64,000 nt of DNA from Novosphingobium sp. GTDB lineage: Bacteria > Pseudomonadota > Alphaproteobacteria > Sphingomonadales > Sphingomonadaceae. Both the position numbers and the translations under genes were made by a program. The notes under the pieces were generated by a model. It was not told where the DNA came from. It was given only the letters and a program-made list of their open reading frames with translations, and did no database searches. Shown one piece after another: positions 33,319-42,178 of the stretch (the first letter of the stretch is position 1; each line of letters opens with the position of its first letter). Where the stretch lies: contig JAGHZR010000013.1 in NCBI GenBank assembly GCA_017745295.1, positions 1-64,000 on the forward strand, in the 5' to 3' direction.

Positions 33319-34491
33319 ATGGCCTTCAAGCACGGCATTACCCTCACCGAGATCAGCGACGGCGCCCGAACGCTCACCGCTGTCTCCACCTCCATCATCG
33401 GCCTGGTCGCCACCGGCACCGACGCCGATGCCACGACGTTCCCGCTCGACACCCCGGCGCTCATCACCGACATCGAGACCGCGATCGGCAAGGCGGGCAC
33501 GGACGGCACGCTGGCCAAGTCGCTGCGCGCCATCGCCGACCAGACCCGCGCCGTGGTTGTCGTTGTGCGCGTCGAAGAAGGCGCCGACGACGCCGAGACC
33601 GCCAGCAACGTCATCGGCACCACCACGGCGGACGGCAAGAAGACCGGCATGCAGGCCCTGCTCGACGCCAAGTCGCAGCTGGGCGTGAAGCCCAAGATTC
33701 TCGGCACCCCCGGCCTCGAAACGCAGGCAGTCACGACGGCGCTGGTCATCATCGCCAAGAAGCTGCGCGGCTTTGTTTATGCCCGCGCGATCGGCAACAC
33801 CGTTGCTGCGGCCCTGCTTTACCGCGCCAACTTCTCCGCGCGCGAACTGATGCTGCTGATGCCCGACTTCCTGCTGTTCGACACCGCGACCAGCGCCAAC
33901 GTCACCGGCTATGCCGCCGCCTACGCCATGGGCCTGCGCGCGCTGATCGACACCCAGACCGGCCCGCACAAGACGCTCTCGAACATCGCCGTCAGCGGCG
34001 TGGTCGGTGTCAGCCAGCCCATCCGCTGGGATATCGAGGACGACACGAGCGAGGCCAACCTCCTCAATGCTTCCGAGGTCACCGCCCTTGTCCGCACCGA
34101 CGACGGCTTCCGCTTCTGGGGCAACCGCACCTGCTCGGACGATGACCTCTTCGCGTTCGAGAGCACCGTGCGCGTCGCCCAGCTGCTCGCCGATACCGTT
34201 GTCGCAGGCATGCTCTGGGCGATCGACAAGCCGCTGACCCCGGCGCTCGCCAAGGACATCGTCGAGACCGTCAACGGCTTCGGCCGCCAGCTGAAGACTC
34301 AGGGCATCGTGCTCGGCTTCAACGCCAAGTACGACCAGGCGAACAACAGCAACGCCAGCCTCCAGGCGGGCAAGCTGCGCATCGACTACGACTACACGGT
34401 GCCTCCGCCGCTCGAAGACCTCGGCTTCAACCAGCGCATCACCGACAGCTACTTCGCGGACTTCGCGAACCAGCTGGCCGAAGCGGCCTGA
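33319..34491 (+). CDS. FI: Contractile tail sheath protein (P2 FI-like)
   Basis: 390 aa, nearly the 396 aa of P2 FI. HGITLTEISDGARTLTAVSTSIIGLVATG at the N-terminus and the IRWDIEDDTSEANLLNASEVTALVRTDDGFRFWGNRT region are diagnostic. AAGGA precedes the start. Confidence 0.95.
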   Translation: MAFKHGITLTEISDGARTLTAVSTSIIGLVATGTDADATTFPLDTPALITDIETAIGKAGTDGTLAKSLRAIADQTRAVVVVVRVEEGADDAETASNVIGTTTADGKKTGMQALLDAKSQLGVKPKILGTPGLETQAVTTALVIIAKKLRGFVYARAIGNTVAAALLYRANFSARELMLLMPDFLLFDTATSANVTGYAAAYAMGLRALIDTQTGPHKTLSNIAVSGVVGVSQPIRWDIEDDTSEANLLNASEVTALVRTDDGFRFWGNRTCSDDDLFAFESTVRVAQLLADTVVAGMLWAIDKPLTPALAKDIVETVNGFGRQLKTQGIVLGFNAKYDQANNSNASLQAGKLRIDYDYTVPPPLEDLGFNQRITDSYFADFANQLAEAA

Positions 34492-34532
34492 CCCGGCCGC
34501 TCTTTCTCCCCACTCGATCATAGGAGCCCAGC

Positions 34533-35045
34533 ATGGGATTCCCTCGCGTTCTCAAGGACCAGATGCTGTTCAATGAAGGCAATGACTACCAGGGCGATGC
34601 CAAGACGGTCGGCCTGCCCAACCTCACGCGCAAGATGGAGGAGTATCGCGGCGCCGGGATGAGCGGCGCCGTTTCGCTCGACATGGGGCAGGAGGCGATG
34701 GAGGCCTCCATGACCTTTGCCGGGCCGATGCGCGACATCATCCGCCAGTGGGGCACGCCCACGGTGGACGGCGTCTACATGCGCTTCGCCGGAAACTACC
34801 AGCGCGACGACACCGCCGAACTTGACACGATCGAGGTCATCCTGCGCGGCCGGTTCTCGGAAATCGAGTTCGGCGATCAGGAAACGGGCGAGGTCGGCGA
34901 CTTCAAGGTCACCATGGCCGTCGCCTACTACAAGCTGGTCTGGAATGGCCGCACCGAGATCGAGATCGACCCGATCAACATGGTCGAAGTCGTCGACGGC
35001 GTGGACCTGCTCGCTGCGCGCCGCAGCGCCCTCGGCATGTTCTGA
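34533..35045 (+). CDS. FII: Tail tube protein (P2 FII-like)
   Basis: 170 aa, near the 172 aa of P2 FII. Begins MGFPRVLKDQMLFNEGNDYQGDAKTV with LPNLTRKMEEYRGAGM following; these are standard tube-protein segments. A GC-rich hairpin (35051-35057 with 35065-35071) after the stop could damp transcription into E relative to the abundant sheath and tube. Confidence 0.94.
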   Translation: MGFPRVLKDQMLFNEGNDYQGDAKTVGLPNLTRKMEEYRGAGMSGAVSLDMGQEAMEASMTFAGPMRDIIRQWGTPTVDGVYMRFAGNYQRDDTAELDTIEVILRGRFSEIEFGDQETGEVGDFKVTMAVAYYKLVWNGRTEIEIDPINMVEVVDGVDLLAARRSALGMF

Positions 35046-35127
35046 TCCCCGGCCCGGCCGCGGGCCGGGCCGCAATTTCTACTCGAAAGCACGAAGGCCG
35101 CGCCTTCCAATCCCCCGGAGATTTTCC

Positions 35128-35478
35128 ATGACCCAGACCAAGGCCAATCTGGCCGCATCTACCGCCATAGCTACCGCTGCCGTCCCGGAAGTTCGCACCG
35201 TCACGCTCGACGCGCCGTTCACGCGCGGCGAGACCACGATCGAGACCGTGCTTGTCCGCAAGCCCAAGTCCGGATCGCTGCGCGGCCTCTCGCTGTCGGG
35301 CCTGCTGAATCTCGAATACGGCGCGCTGGAAACGCTGCTGCCGCGTATCACCGATCCGATGCTGTCGAAGCAGGACATCGCCAACCTCGATCCCGCCGAC
35401 CTCACCCAGCTGGGCAGCGAGGTCATGGATTTTTTGCTGCCGAAGGGCGCGAAGCAGGATCTCTCCCAGCGGACGTAA
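35128..35478 (+). CDS. E: Tail assembly chaperone E (P2 E-like)
   Basis: 116 aa. It begins MTQTKANLAAS and contains the VTLDAPFTRGETTIETVLVRKPKSGSLRG region of the GpE tail-assembly family. The slippery heptamer near codon 102 allows part of the ribosomes to shift into the E' frame and make an E-E' fusion, as P2 does before the tape measure gene. Confidence 0.88.
   Translation: MTQTKANLAASTAIATAAVPEVRTVTLDAPFTRGETTIETVLVRKPKSGSLRGLSLSGLLNLEYGALETLLPRITDPMLSKQDIANLDPADLTQLGSEVMDFLLPKGAKQDLSQRT
35430..35436 (+). other. Programmed -1 frameshift site T TTT TTG
   Basis: The heptamer is read GAT TTT TTG in the E frame, the same slippery sequence used in P2 E/E'. After a -1 slip the frame stays open through E' to 35627. 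Confidence 0.8.
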
Positions 35479-35627
35479 CCGACGCGATGGCGGACATCGC
35501 CAGCGTCTTCAGCTGGCCGCCGTCCGAGATGGACGGGTGGCCAATCGCCGAACTGATGATCTGGCGCGCGAAAGCCGAGAAGCGCGCCGGGTCTGCCGAG
35601 ACCTCACCAAAACGCGGGAAACGATAA
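35436..35627 (+). CDS. E': E' extension of tail chaperone (GpE family), made by -1 frameshift
   Basis: The -1 frame continues from the slip site as AEGREAGSLPADVTDA and then MADIASVFSWPPSEMDGWPIAELMIWRAKAE, a GpE/E' protein (46 aa from the internal ATG at 35487). The DIA-VFSWPPSEMD pattern is diagnostic. The stop TAA is followed at once by the GTG of the tape measure gene. Confidence 0.82.
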   Translation, partial: AAEGREAGSLPADVTDAMADIASVFSWPPSEMDGWPIAELMIWRAKAEKRAGSAETSPKRGKR

Positions 35628-38153
35628 GTGTCTGACAGGAATCTGCGCATCCGGGTGCTCATGGAGGGCGCCGACCGGCTCACCCGGCCGATGCGGGACG
35701 CTGCCTCGGGTTCCTCCCGGCTTGCGCAGACCCTGAAGGCCACCCGCGACCAGTTGAAAGGCCTCCAGCGCGCACAGGCCGATGTGGGCGAGTTCCGCCA
35801 GCTGAAACAGGGCATGCGCGAAAGCGAACGCGCCATGCAGCAGGCCCGCGCCCGCGCCACCGAACTCGGCCGCGCGCTCGGCGCAACGACCACACCCACC
35901 CGCGCCATGCGCAGCGAGTTCGACCGCGCCCGCCGCGATGCCGAGCGCCTGACCGCGCAGCACCGCCAGCATGAAACCCGCCTGACCGAGGTCCGCAGCC
36001 GTCTCGCGGCCGCCGGGGTCTCGACCCGCAACCTTGCTTCGGAAGAGCGCCGCCTGCGCAGCGAGATCGAGCGGTCGAACGACAGCCTGCGCAATCAGGA
36101 CCGCCGCCTTCAGGAAGTATCGGACCGCGAACGCCGCTTCTCCGCTGCACGATCGCGCTTTGCGCAGGTGCAGGGTTCGGCCGCCGGTCTCGCTGCGGGC
36201 GGCGCCGCCGCGATCGGCACCGGCATGATCGTCGCCAGGCCGCTGGAAGGCGCCGCGCAGGACGCCATGGAATTTGAGTCGGTGATGACCGACATCAACC
36301 AGAAGGTGAACCAGAGCCGCGAGGCCGGGCGCCTGATGGGTCTCGACCTGCGCAAGGCCGCGCTCGCCGTGAACCAGCTGCCTTCCGATCTGCAGAAGGG
36401 CGTGGACACGCTGACCGGCTTCGGCCTCGGCGCGCAGCAGGCCGTCGACATGATGACGCCGATCGGGCGCGCGGCCACGGCGTACAAGGCGGAGATCGAC
36501 GATCTCGGCCGCGCCACGTTCGCCTCCTACGACAACCTGAAGGTGCCGATCGCGCAGACCGGCAAGGCCCTCGACGTTATGGCCCAGGCGGGCAAGAGCG
36601 GCGCCTTCGAGGTCAAGGACATGGCGCAGTATTTCCCCGAACTGACCGCCAGCATGCAGAGCCTCGGCTCCAAGGGCATCCCGGCCGTCGCGGATCTTGC
36701 TGCCGCGCTCCAGATCACCCGCAAGGGCGCGGGCGATTCCGCCGGTGCCGCGACCAACCTCCAGAACCTGCTCTCCAAGATCAACGCCGGGGACACGATC
36801 AAGAACTTCAAGAAGTTCGGCATCGACATTCCCGCCGCGATGAAGAAGGCGGCCAAGGAAGGGCGCAGCCCGATCGAGGAGATCGTGCGCCTGACCCAGA
36901 AGGCCACCGGCGGTGACCAGGCGAAGCTGTCCAGCCTGTTCGGCGATATGCAGGTGCAGCAGGCCCTGCGCCCGCTCATGTCGGCGTTTCAGGAATACCA
37001 GAGCATCCGCGCCGAGGCGCTCGGCGCCGACGGCACGGTCAACACCGACTTCGCGGACCGCATGCTCGATGGCGCGGAGAAGGTGAAGCGGCTCCAGATC
37101 CAGTCCAAGACGCTCGCGACCACCGTTGGCGATCAGCTGTTACCCATGATTTCCTCGGCGGCGGATTACATGTCGTCGTGGGCTGGCAGTATCGCGGACT
37201 TCGCCCAGCGCCATCCCCAGCTGACCCGCGCCCTCGCCTTCGCCACGGCGCTGTTCGCAGGGCTGTTCCTCGTCATGGGCGGCGGCGCCATCGTCCTCGC
37301 CGGGCTTGTCGCCCCGTTCGCCGTACTGTCGGCCGCCGCCACGGCGCTCGGCATCGGCATGCTGCCGCTGATCGGCATCGTCGCCGGTATCGTACTGGGC
37401 ATCGGCCTGCTCGCGGCGGCGGGCTACCTGATCTACGAAAACTGGGGCGCGATCACGACGTGGTTCAGCGGCATCTGGACTGAGATTCAGGGCTATTTCA
37501 ACGGCGGCATCGCGGGCATTGCTGCCATGCTGATCAACTTCTCGCCGATGGGCCTGCTCTACGCGGGCTTCGCGGCGCTGATGAACTGGCTGGGCGTCTC
37601 GATGCCTTCGCGCCTGTCACAGGCGGGCAGCGACCTGATGCAGGGTCTTATCAACGGCATCACCGGCCAATTGTCGAAGCTGAAATCCACGATCGTCGGC
37701 GCTGCGAACTCTGCCGTCAGCTGGTTCAAGGAAGTGCTCGGCATCCACTCGCCCTCGCGCGTCTTCGCCAGCCTCGGCGGCTTTGTCATGGCTGGCCTGG
37801 ACGAGGGCTTGGCCGACAACGCGGGTGGACCGCTGCAGCGTGTGGGCAATCTCGGGAGCCGGATGGCGAGCGCTTTCTCGGCGGACGGCCTCGTCCCGCG
37901 CCTCAATGCCATGTCGGGGCAGATGGCCGGCGCATTGGCGGCGGGCGCCGCTGGCGCAACCTTGGCCGCCTCCCCGGCGAGCGCAGCGGCCGGTGCGAAC
38001 GGCGGCGGGGCATCCGCGCCCGTTTCCATCACCTACAGCATCAAGATCGACGTCACCGGCGGCGGCCAGGCGCAGGACATTGCCGACGAGGTCCGCAAGG
38101 CCATCGAGCAGATCGAGCGCGAGCGGCGCGGTCGCGGCTTCGGTGACGACTGA
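35628..38153 (+). CDS. T: Tail tape measure protein (P2 T-like)
   Basis: 841 aa, similar to the 815 aa of P2 gpT. The N-terminal 200 residues are coiled coil rich in Arg, Gln and Glu. The TP901-type tape-measure core (AMEFESVMTDINQKVNQ...) follows, then hydrophobic segments at about residues 535-610, and the C-terminal KEVLGIHSPSRVFASLGGFVMAGLDEGL, a signature of the family. Starts with GTG directly after the E' stop. Confidence 0.93.
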   Translation: MSDRNLRIRVLMEGADRLTRPMRDAASGSSRLAQTLKATRDQLKGLQRAQADVGEFRQLKQGMRESERAMQQARARATELGRALGATTTPTRAMRSEFDRARRDAERLTAQHRQHETRLTEVRSRLAAAGVSTRNLASEERRLRSEIERSNDSLRNQDRRLQEVSDRERRFSAARSRFAQVQGSAAGLAAGGAAAIGTGMIVARPLEGAAQDAMEFESVMTDINQKVNQSREAGRLMGLDLRKAALAVNQLPSDLQKGVDTLTGFGLGAQQAVDMMTPIGRAATAYKAEIDDLGRATFASYDNLKVPIAQTGKALDVMAQAGKSGAFEVKDMAQYFPELTASMQSLGSKGIPAVADLAAALQITRKGAGDSAGAATNLQNLLSKINAGDTIKNFKKFGIDIPAAMKKAAKEGRSPIEEIVRLTQKATGGDQAKLSSLFGDMQVQQALRPLMSAFQEYQSIRAEALGADGTVNTDFADRMLDGAEKVKRLQIQSKTLATTVGDQLLPMISSAADYMSSWAGSIADFAQRHPQLTRALAFATALFAGLFLVMGGGAIVLAGLVAPFAVLSAAATALGIGMLPLIGIVAGIVLGIGLLAAAGYLIYENWGAITTWFSGIWTEIQGYFNGGIAGIAAMLINFSPMGLLYAGFAALMNWLGVSMPSRLSQAGSDLMQGLINGITGQLSKLKSTIVGAANSAVSWFKEVLGIHSPSRVFASLGGFVMAGLDEGLADNAGGPLQRVGNLGSRMASAFSADGLVPRLNAMSGQMAGALAAGAAGATLAASPASAAAGANGGGASAPVSITYSIKIDVTGGGQAQDIADEVRKAIEQIERERRGRGFGDD

Positions 38154-38164
38154 GGAATCACACC

Positions 38165-38578
38165 ATGCATCTGCTCGCCCTTGGCATGTTCCTGTTCGAG
38201 ATCGGAACGCTCGGCCCCGATGAATTGCAGCGCAAGACCGACTGGCGCCATGCCCGCTCGGGCCGCGTCGGCGCGCGCGACGCCACGCAGTTCGTCGGCC
38301 CCGGCGACGAAACGATCAGCCTTTCCGGCGCGGTCTACACCGAGATCGCCGATGGCCGTGTCTCGCTCGATGAACTGCGCGAGATGGCGGACGCGGGCGA
38401 AGCGCTGCCGCTCGTCAGCGGCAACGGCACCGTGTTCGGCAACTACGTCATCACCGCCATCGACGAGCGCCATGCCGTGCTGATGGCGGACGGCACCCCG
38501 CGCCGGATCGACTTCGGCATCGACCTCCTGCGCGTAGATGACCCCGCGCCGACCAATTCCACGGAAGCCGCGGCATGA
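38165..38578 (+). CDS. U: Tail protein U (P2 U-like)
   Basis: 137 aa. LALGMFLFEIGTLGPDELQRKTDWRHARSGRVGARDATQFVGPGDE is the classical gpU N-terminus. It is needed for tail completion. Overlaps D by four bases. Confidence 0.93.
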   Translation: MHLLALGMFLFEIGTLGPDELQRKTDWRHARSGRVGARDATQFVGPGDETISLSGAVYTEIADGRVSLDELREMADAGEALPLVSGNGTVFGNYVITAIDERHAVLMADGTPRRIDFGIDLLRVDDPAPTNSTEAAA

Positions 38579-39585
38579 GCGAAGCCATCAACAACATGGC
38601 CGACTGGCGCGTGACGCTGGACGGCAAGGACCTCTCCGACCGGATCAATCCCCGCCTGGTCTCGCTCACCCTGTCGGAGAAGCGCGGCGACGAGGCCGAT
38701 CAGCTGGACATCGTGCTGAGCGACACGGACGGCATGCTCGCCATCCCGAAGGAAGGCACCGTGCTCAAGCTGCAGCTGGGCTGGAAACAGGGCCGAGATG
38801 TTACCGTGGGCCTGATCGACAAGGGCAGCTTCAAGGTGGACGACGTCCAGCACAGCGGCCCGCCCGACCAGATCACGATCAAGGCGCGCGCAGCGGACTT
38901 CACCAGCGCCATCCGCAATCGCCGGTCCCAGTCGTGGAAGAAGACCACGCTCGGCGCCGTCCTGCGCGATGTTGCCGGGCGAAACGGGCTGGCCGCGCGC
39001 ATCACCGCCTCGCTCGCCTCGATCGCGCTGCCGTCGATCAGCCAGAGCCGGGAGAGCGATATCGCCTTCCTTCGCCGCCTCGGCCGCGAACACGATGCCG
39101 TTGCCACGATCAAGGACAAGAACCTGATCTTCGCGCCGAAGGGCGCCGGGCAGACCAGCACGGGCAAGGCCCTGCCCACCCTCACGATCACGCGCGCTAG
39201 CGGCGATGGCCACAACTGGCAGCGCCAGAAGCGCGATGGCCAGCAAGGCGTTACTGCCAGCTGGCATGACAGGAAGGCCGCGAAGCGCAAGACCTTCACC
39301 GTGGGCAAGGAAGATGGCTCGAAGAAGATCCGGAAGGTCTATCCGGATGAGGCATCCGCCAAGCGGGCCGCAGTCGCCGAGCGCGACCGCCTGAAGCGCG
39401 CCCCGGCCACATTCGATATTCGCCTTGCGCTGGGCAGGCCCGATGCGATGCCCGAAGCCCGCGTCAGCGCGTCAGGCTTCAAGGACGAGATCGATGCCAC
39501 GACGTGGCTTATCTCTGAAGTGACCCACCGCCTGGACAATCGCGGCGGGTTCACTTCCGATCTAAGGATGGAGACCGCGCCTTAG
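38575..39585 (+). CDS. D: Tail hub protein D (phage late control D family)
   Basis: 336 aa. DWRVTLDGKDLSDRINPRLVSLTLSEKRGDEADQLDIVLSD and the GWKQG...TVGLIDKGSFKVDDVQHSGPPDQITIKARAADF region identify the gpD/late control D family, a structural baseplate hub despite its name. It is the last gene of the operon starting at V and is followed by a terminator. Confidence 0.94.
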   Translation: MSEAINNMADWRVTLDGKDLSDRINPRLVSLTLSEKRGDEADQLDIVLSDTDGMLAIPKEGTVLKLQLGWKQGRDVTVGLIDKGSFKVDDVQHSGPPDQITIKARAADFTSAIRNRRSQSWKKTTLGAVLRDVAGRNGLAARITASLASIALPSISQSRESDIAFLRRLGREHDAVATIKDKNLIFAPKGAGQTSTGKALPTLTITRASGDGHNWQRQKRDGQQGVTASWHDRKAAKRKTFTVGKEDGSKKIRKVYPDEASAKRAAVAERDRLKRAPATFDIRLALGRPDAMPEARVSASGFKDEIDATTWLISEVTHRLDNRGGFTSDLRMETAP

Positions 39586-39600
39586 TTGATGGCGCGGTCT
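39573..39600 (+). terminator. Terminator after D
   Basis: A perfect 9-bp stem (39573-39581 with 39591-39599) overlaps the last codons and stop of D and is followed by TCTTCGTT. The T run is short. Confidence 0.55.
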
Positions 39601-39615
39601 TCGTTGCCGCTGTAA

Positions 39616-40137
39616 TCAGGATCCTGCTGCTATGCTGCAATCGCCAAGCTGCGGCGCACCCAGCACTTCATTGACGGCCCCCTTGCAGAGGAACACCATC
39701 TGAGTGCCCTTCGAGATGTTCGCTGCGTCTTCCTTCGAGAGACCGTTCACGCTGACATCGGTCATTTTTCCGTTCTGGCTGATGCCCATTCCCTGCACTT
39801 CGCCAGAACCGGCCAACTTGATCACCGGATCGTCGGAGAAATCGAGGTCAATGTCCTTGACGGTGCCGGTGACGCGCAGAACCTTACCATCGTAGGCCAG
39901 CTTGGCCTTAGCTTCGTTCTCTTGGAACGCGGCAGAAATCTCCTTCGCCGTCACGTCGGTGGCGGCCGCCACCTGTTCAGCCGCCTCCGCTTCCGGTTTG
40001 TCGCCGGTCGAGTTGGCCTTCTTGCCGTCGCCCACGATTGCCCCCAAGATTCCAAGCGCAACGAACAGGCCAATTACGACCAAGCATCCAATCCCGAGCT
40101 TTTTGCCCAGGCTCTGTTTCGGTGCGACATCATTCAT
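39616..40137 (-). CDS. Accessory membrane-anchored OB-fold (tRNA_anti-like) protein
   Basis: 173 aa. One membrane segment near residues 16-38 (GIGCLVVIGLFVALGILGAIVG) is followed by a tRNA_anti-like OB-fold domain with DVTAKEISAAFQENEAKAKLAYDGKVLRVTGTVKDI. GAGGGGGC precedes the ATG at 40137. It points opposite to the late operons and follows D, so it belongs to the lysogenic cargo set. The domain occurs in many small exported proteins; its role is not known. Confidence 0.75.
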   Translation of the reverse strand: MNDVAPKQSLGKKLGIGCLVVIGLFVALGILGAIVGDGKKANSTGDKPEAEAAEQVAAATDVTAKEISAAFQENEAKAKLAYDGKVLRVTGTVKDIDLDFSDDPVIKLAGSGEVQGMGISQNGKMTDVSVNGLSKEDAANISKGTQMVFLCKGAVNEVLGAPQLGDCSIAAGS

Positions 40138-40188
40138 AAGTAAGCCCCCTCTTAACGCCCGCACGCATCCCGCCTGCAGGCCAAAAAA

Positions 40189-40605
40189 TCAATCGTCCGG
40201 CCAAATCTCGTCCGGGTAGAACACCGGTTCTTCATCGATAGGCGCGTCGGCCTGCTCGACAGGCTCAGCGAGCATCGCGCTCGTGAGGTGCGGCTCCTTG
40301 CCCTCGAACCCGACGCGCACCCATGCGCCGAAAACTGCTCGCCGTTGAAATACCGCACGAACCAGGTCACCCCCGAACCGCGTGGCGAACTGCCGCGCGC
40401 GCCGCGCGCTGATATAGCCAAGCTGGACGTCGCGGCAGGAATACACCGCGACAGCATAGCGATCGTGCGGGTTATGCGGCTCCGGCACCAACGTCACCGG
40501 CTCACCAGCATGGCACAGCAGTGTCTCGAACTGGCGGTTAGAACCGTCAGCATTCGGATGCGCGGCGCCCACGACCGCGAAGGACATCTCAGGAATCGAA
40601 GTCAT
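40189..40605 (-). CDS. HIRAN domain protein
   Basis: 138 aa. FAVVGAAHPNADGSNRQFETLLCHAGEPVTLVPEPHNPHDRYAVAVY and LGYISARRARQFA define a HIRAN domain, which binds single-stranded or damaged DNA ends in other proteins. The C-terminus is acidic. It follows the repressor gene by ten bases on the same strand, so it is probably expressed in the lysogen. A role in sensing damaged DNA or invading phage is possible but unproven. Confidence 0.85.
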   Translation of the reverse strand: MTSIPEMSFAVVGAAHPNADGSNRQFETLLCHAGEPVTLVPEPHNPHDRYAVAVYSCRDVQLGYISARRARQFATRFGGDLVRAVFQRRAVFGAWVRVGFEGKEPHLTSAMLAEPVEQADAPIDEEPVFYPDEIWPDD

Positions 40606-40614
40606 GGTAGTTGG

Positions 40615-41277
40615 TCAGGTGCGCCGGAATACGCCTGCTACGCGGCCGATCACGGACACTTCACCATCGACGGCGACCTCGGGGGGAACCTGCGGATTAT
40701 CGGCCATCAGCTTGTACTTTCCATCCGGCAACACCCGGACGCGCTTGATCGTGCCAAGCCCGCCATAGTTCAGCGCCCAGATCCCTTCCTGACGGTCGAT
40801 GATCTTCTGAGACCGGTCGATCATAACGATGTCCCGGTCATTGATGGTCGGGTACATGCTGTCGCCCTGCGGCTTAACGATCGTCAGATCAGCGGCTGCG
40901 GAGGGCGTAAAATTGCGCACCCACTCCTCGGGAATCCAGCGATCGACCCGCTCCATGACGTTCTCGTCAAGAAAGCCGAGACCCATGCCGATCGAAAGGT
41001 CAATCTCTTCGACCCTGATAAGCCCCATCTGCGCCGCGATCTCTGCCGCAGAGGGAGGAATGAATGCATCCTCGGCCGGATCATCGACCTCGCCCGTTAG
41101 GTAGGCCGCAGTCGTTTGAAGAGTTCGTGCGATCTTGTGGAGGTGGCTGGAACCAGCAGACAAACCGGTAACAATTTTTCCGATGGTAGCTTGGGTGACG
41201 CCTACCTCACGCGCCAGCGCAGACTGGGAAAAACCCAGCAACTTCATTCGCTCAGCAACACGGTCAGGCTTAATCAT
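40615..41277 (-). CDS. Phage repressor, HTH plus S24 peptidase-like domain
   Basis: 220 aa. The HTH spans about residues 8-60 (FSQSALAREVGVTQATIGKIV). The C-terminal S24/LexA-like domain has the serine in PQGDSMYPTI (Ser140) and the lysine in GGLGTIKRV (Lys178). RecA-stimulated self-cleavage is therefore plausible, although no clear Ala-Gly cleavage site is seen between the domains. It is divergent from the Cro-like gene and shares the operator region 41278-41361. Confidence 0.9.
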   Translation of the reverse strand: MIKPDRVAERMKLLGFSQSALAREVGVTQATIGKIVTGLSAGSSHLHKIARTLQTTAAYLTGEVDDPAEDAFIPPSAAEIAAQMGLIRVEEIDLSIGMGLGFLDENVMERVDRWIPEEWVRNFTPSAAADLTIVKPQGDSMYPTINDRDIVMIDRSQKIIDRQEGIWALNYGGLGTIKRVRVLPDGKYKLMADNPQVPPEVAVDGEVSVIGRVAGVFRRT

Positions 41278-41286
41278 GGGCGCACC

Positions 41287-41352
41287 CTACAACCTTGGTA
41301 ATATATCGAAACGATAGAATTGTCGTTGACTGACCTATTCCAATGGTTGTAG
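41287..41352. promoter_or_regulatory. Lysis/lysogeny operator region
   Basis: Between divergent repressor and Cro-like genes an 8-bp inverted repeat, CTACAACC (41287-41294) and GGTTGTAG (41345-41352), surrounds a smaller perfect palindrome TATCG-AAA-CGATA (41304-41316). The region is AT-rich and includes a TATATT and a GTTGAC that could be parts of the two promoters. Confidence 0.65.
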
Positions 41353-41361
41353 GCAGTAGTC

Positions 41362-41691
41362 ATGACGCAGGACGTTACCCCTTTCGAGGCATTGCAAAAG
41401 GCCGTCAGCCTCGCTGGCGGTCAGTCGGCAACAGCTCGTATTTGCGGAGTTTCTCAGACAGCTGTTTGGAAATGGCTGCAAAGCGGGAAGCGGCTTCCCG
41501 CTGAACATGTACTCCCAATGGCAGCAGCCACGGGTGTACCTCCGCACCAACTTCGCCCTGACATTTACCCGTTGTCCTTGATGATGGAGGAACCCGATTA
41601 CACCGAAGAGTGTAGCTCGGTTGTAGTCACGCAGTTGGACCCTGTCCCTTGCGATCAGAATGCGAAAACGCAACGGAAGGATGTCGCATGA
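41362..41691 (+). CDS. Cro/YdaS-like HTH protein
   Basis: 109 aa. FEALQKAVSLAGGQSATARICGVSQTAVWKWLQSGKRLPAEHV is a Cro/YdaS-type helix-turn-helix. Being first in the divergent early operon, it should oppose the repressor. The C-terminal 40 residues are unlike known domains. Confidence 0.85.
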   Translation: MTQDVTPFEALQKAVSLAGGQSATARICGVSQTAVWKWLQSGKRLPAEHVLPMAAATGVPPHQLRPDIYPLSLMMEEPDYTEECSSVVVTQLDPVPCDQNAKTQRKDVA

Positions 41692-42176
41692 CAAAAATGC
41701 GCGCGCCGCTATCATTCTCCCTCGCCATCACCACCATCTGCGGCAAGATCGGGTGGGAAACCGCCGCCAAGGTCACTGGCCGCTCCATCCGCACCGTCCG
41801 CCATTGGAGCGAGAGCGACCGTCACGGAACGCCGACGCTCGACCAGGCGATTGCCCTTGACCGTGCCTTCATTGAAGCCGGTGGCGATCATGGACCGGTC
41901 CTGTCCTGCTATGCACTGCAGCTGGACGTCGCGATGGTCGATGCTGTCGCCTGCCGCACCGCGCTGGCAGACGACGTCGCCTTATTCTCCCGCGAAGCTG
42001 GCGACGCCGTCGGCCGCTGCATTCAGGCCCTCGCACCTGGCGCCTCGCCCGCGATGATTCAGGCCGCCATTCTCGAAACCGAAGAAGCTGACGCGATCGT
42101 TCCGCGCCTTCTCGGTCGGCTGAAAGCACTTCTGCCCGGCAATGGCGCCGGGGCCGAAGCTAGGGGGCACAACTAG
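41688..42176 (+). CDS. Phage early regulatory-type protein, HTH-like N-terminus
   Basis: 162 aa from the ATG at 41688, which has AAGGA upstream and overlaps the previous stop. LAITTICGKIGWETAAKVTGRSIRTVRHWSE looks like a helix-turn-helix; the rest is helical and Ala-rich. Its position after cro resembles that of cII-type regulators, but no family is recognised, so the role is inference. Confidence 0.7.
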   Translation: MTKMRAPLSFSLAITTICGKIGWETAAKVTGRSIRTVRHWSESDRHGTPTLDQAIALDRAFIEAGGDHGPVLSCYALQLDVAMVDAVACRTALADDVALFSREAGDAVGRCIQALAPGASPAMIQAAILETEEADAIVPRLLGRLKALLPGNGAGAEARGHN

Positions 42177-42178
42177 CA

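Noticed and set aside
40615..41277. Calling the S24 repressor certainly self-cleaving
   Set aside because: Ser140 and Lys178 are present but no clear Ala-Gly or Cys-Gly cleavage site is visible between the domains, so cleavage is left as possible.
41362..41691. A YdaS/YdaT toxin-antitoxin pair at 41362-42176
   Set aside because: The first gene is YdaS/Cro-like, but the second has no toxin feature, and the position opposite the repressor fits early regulators better.
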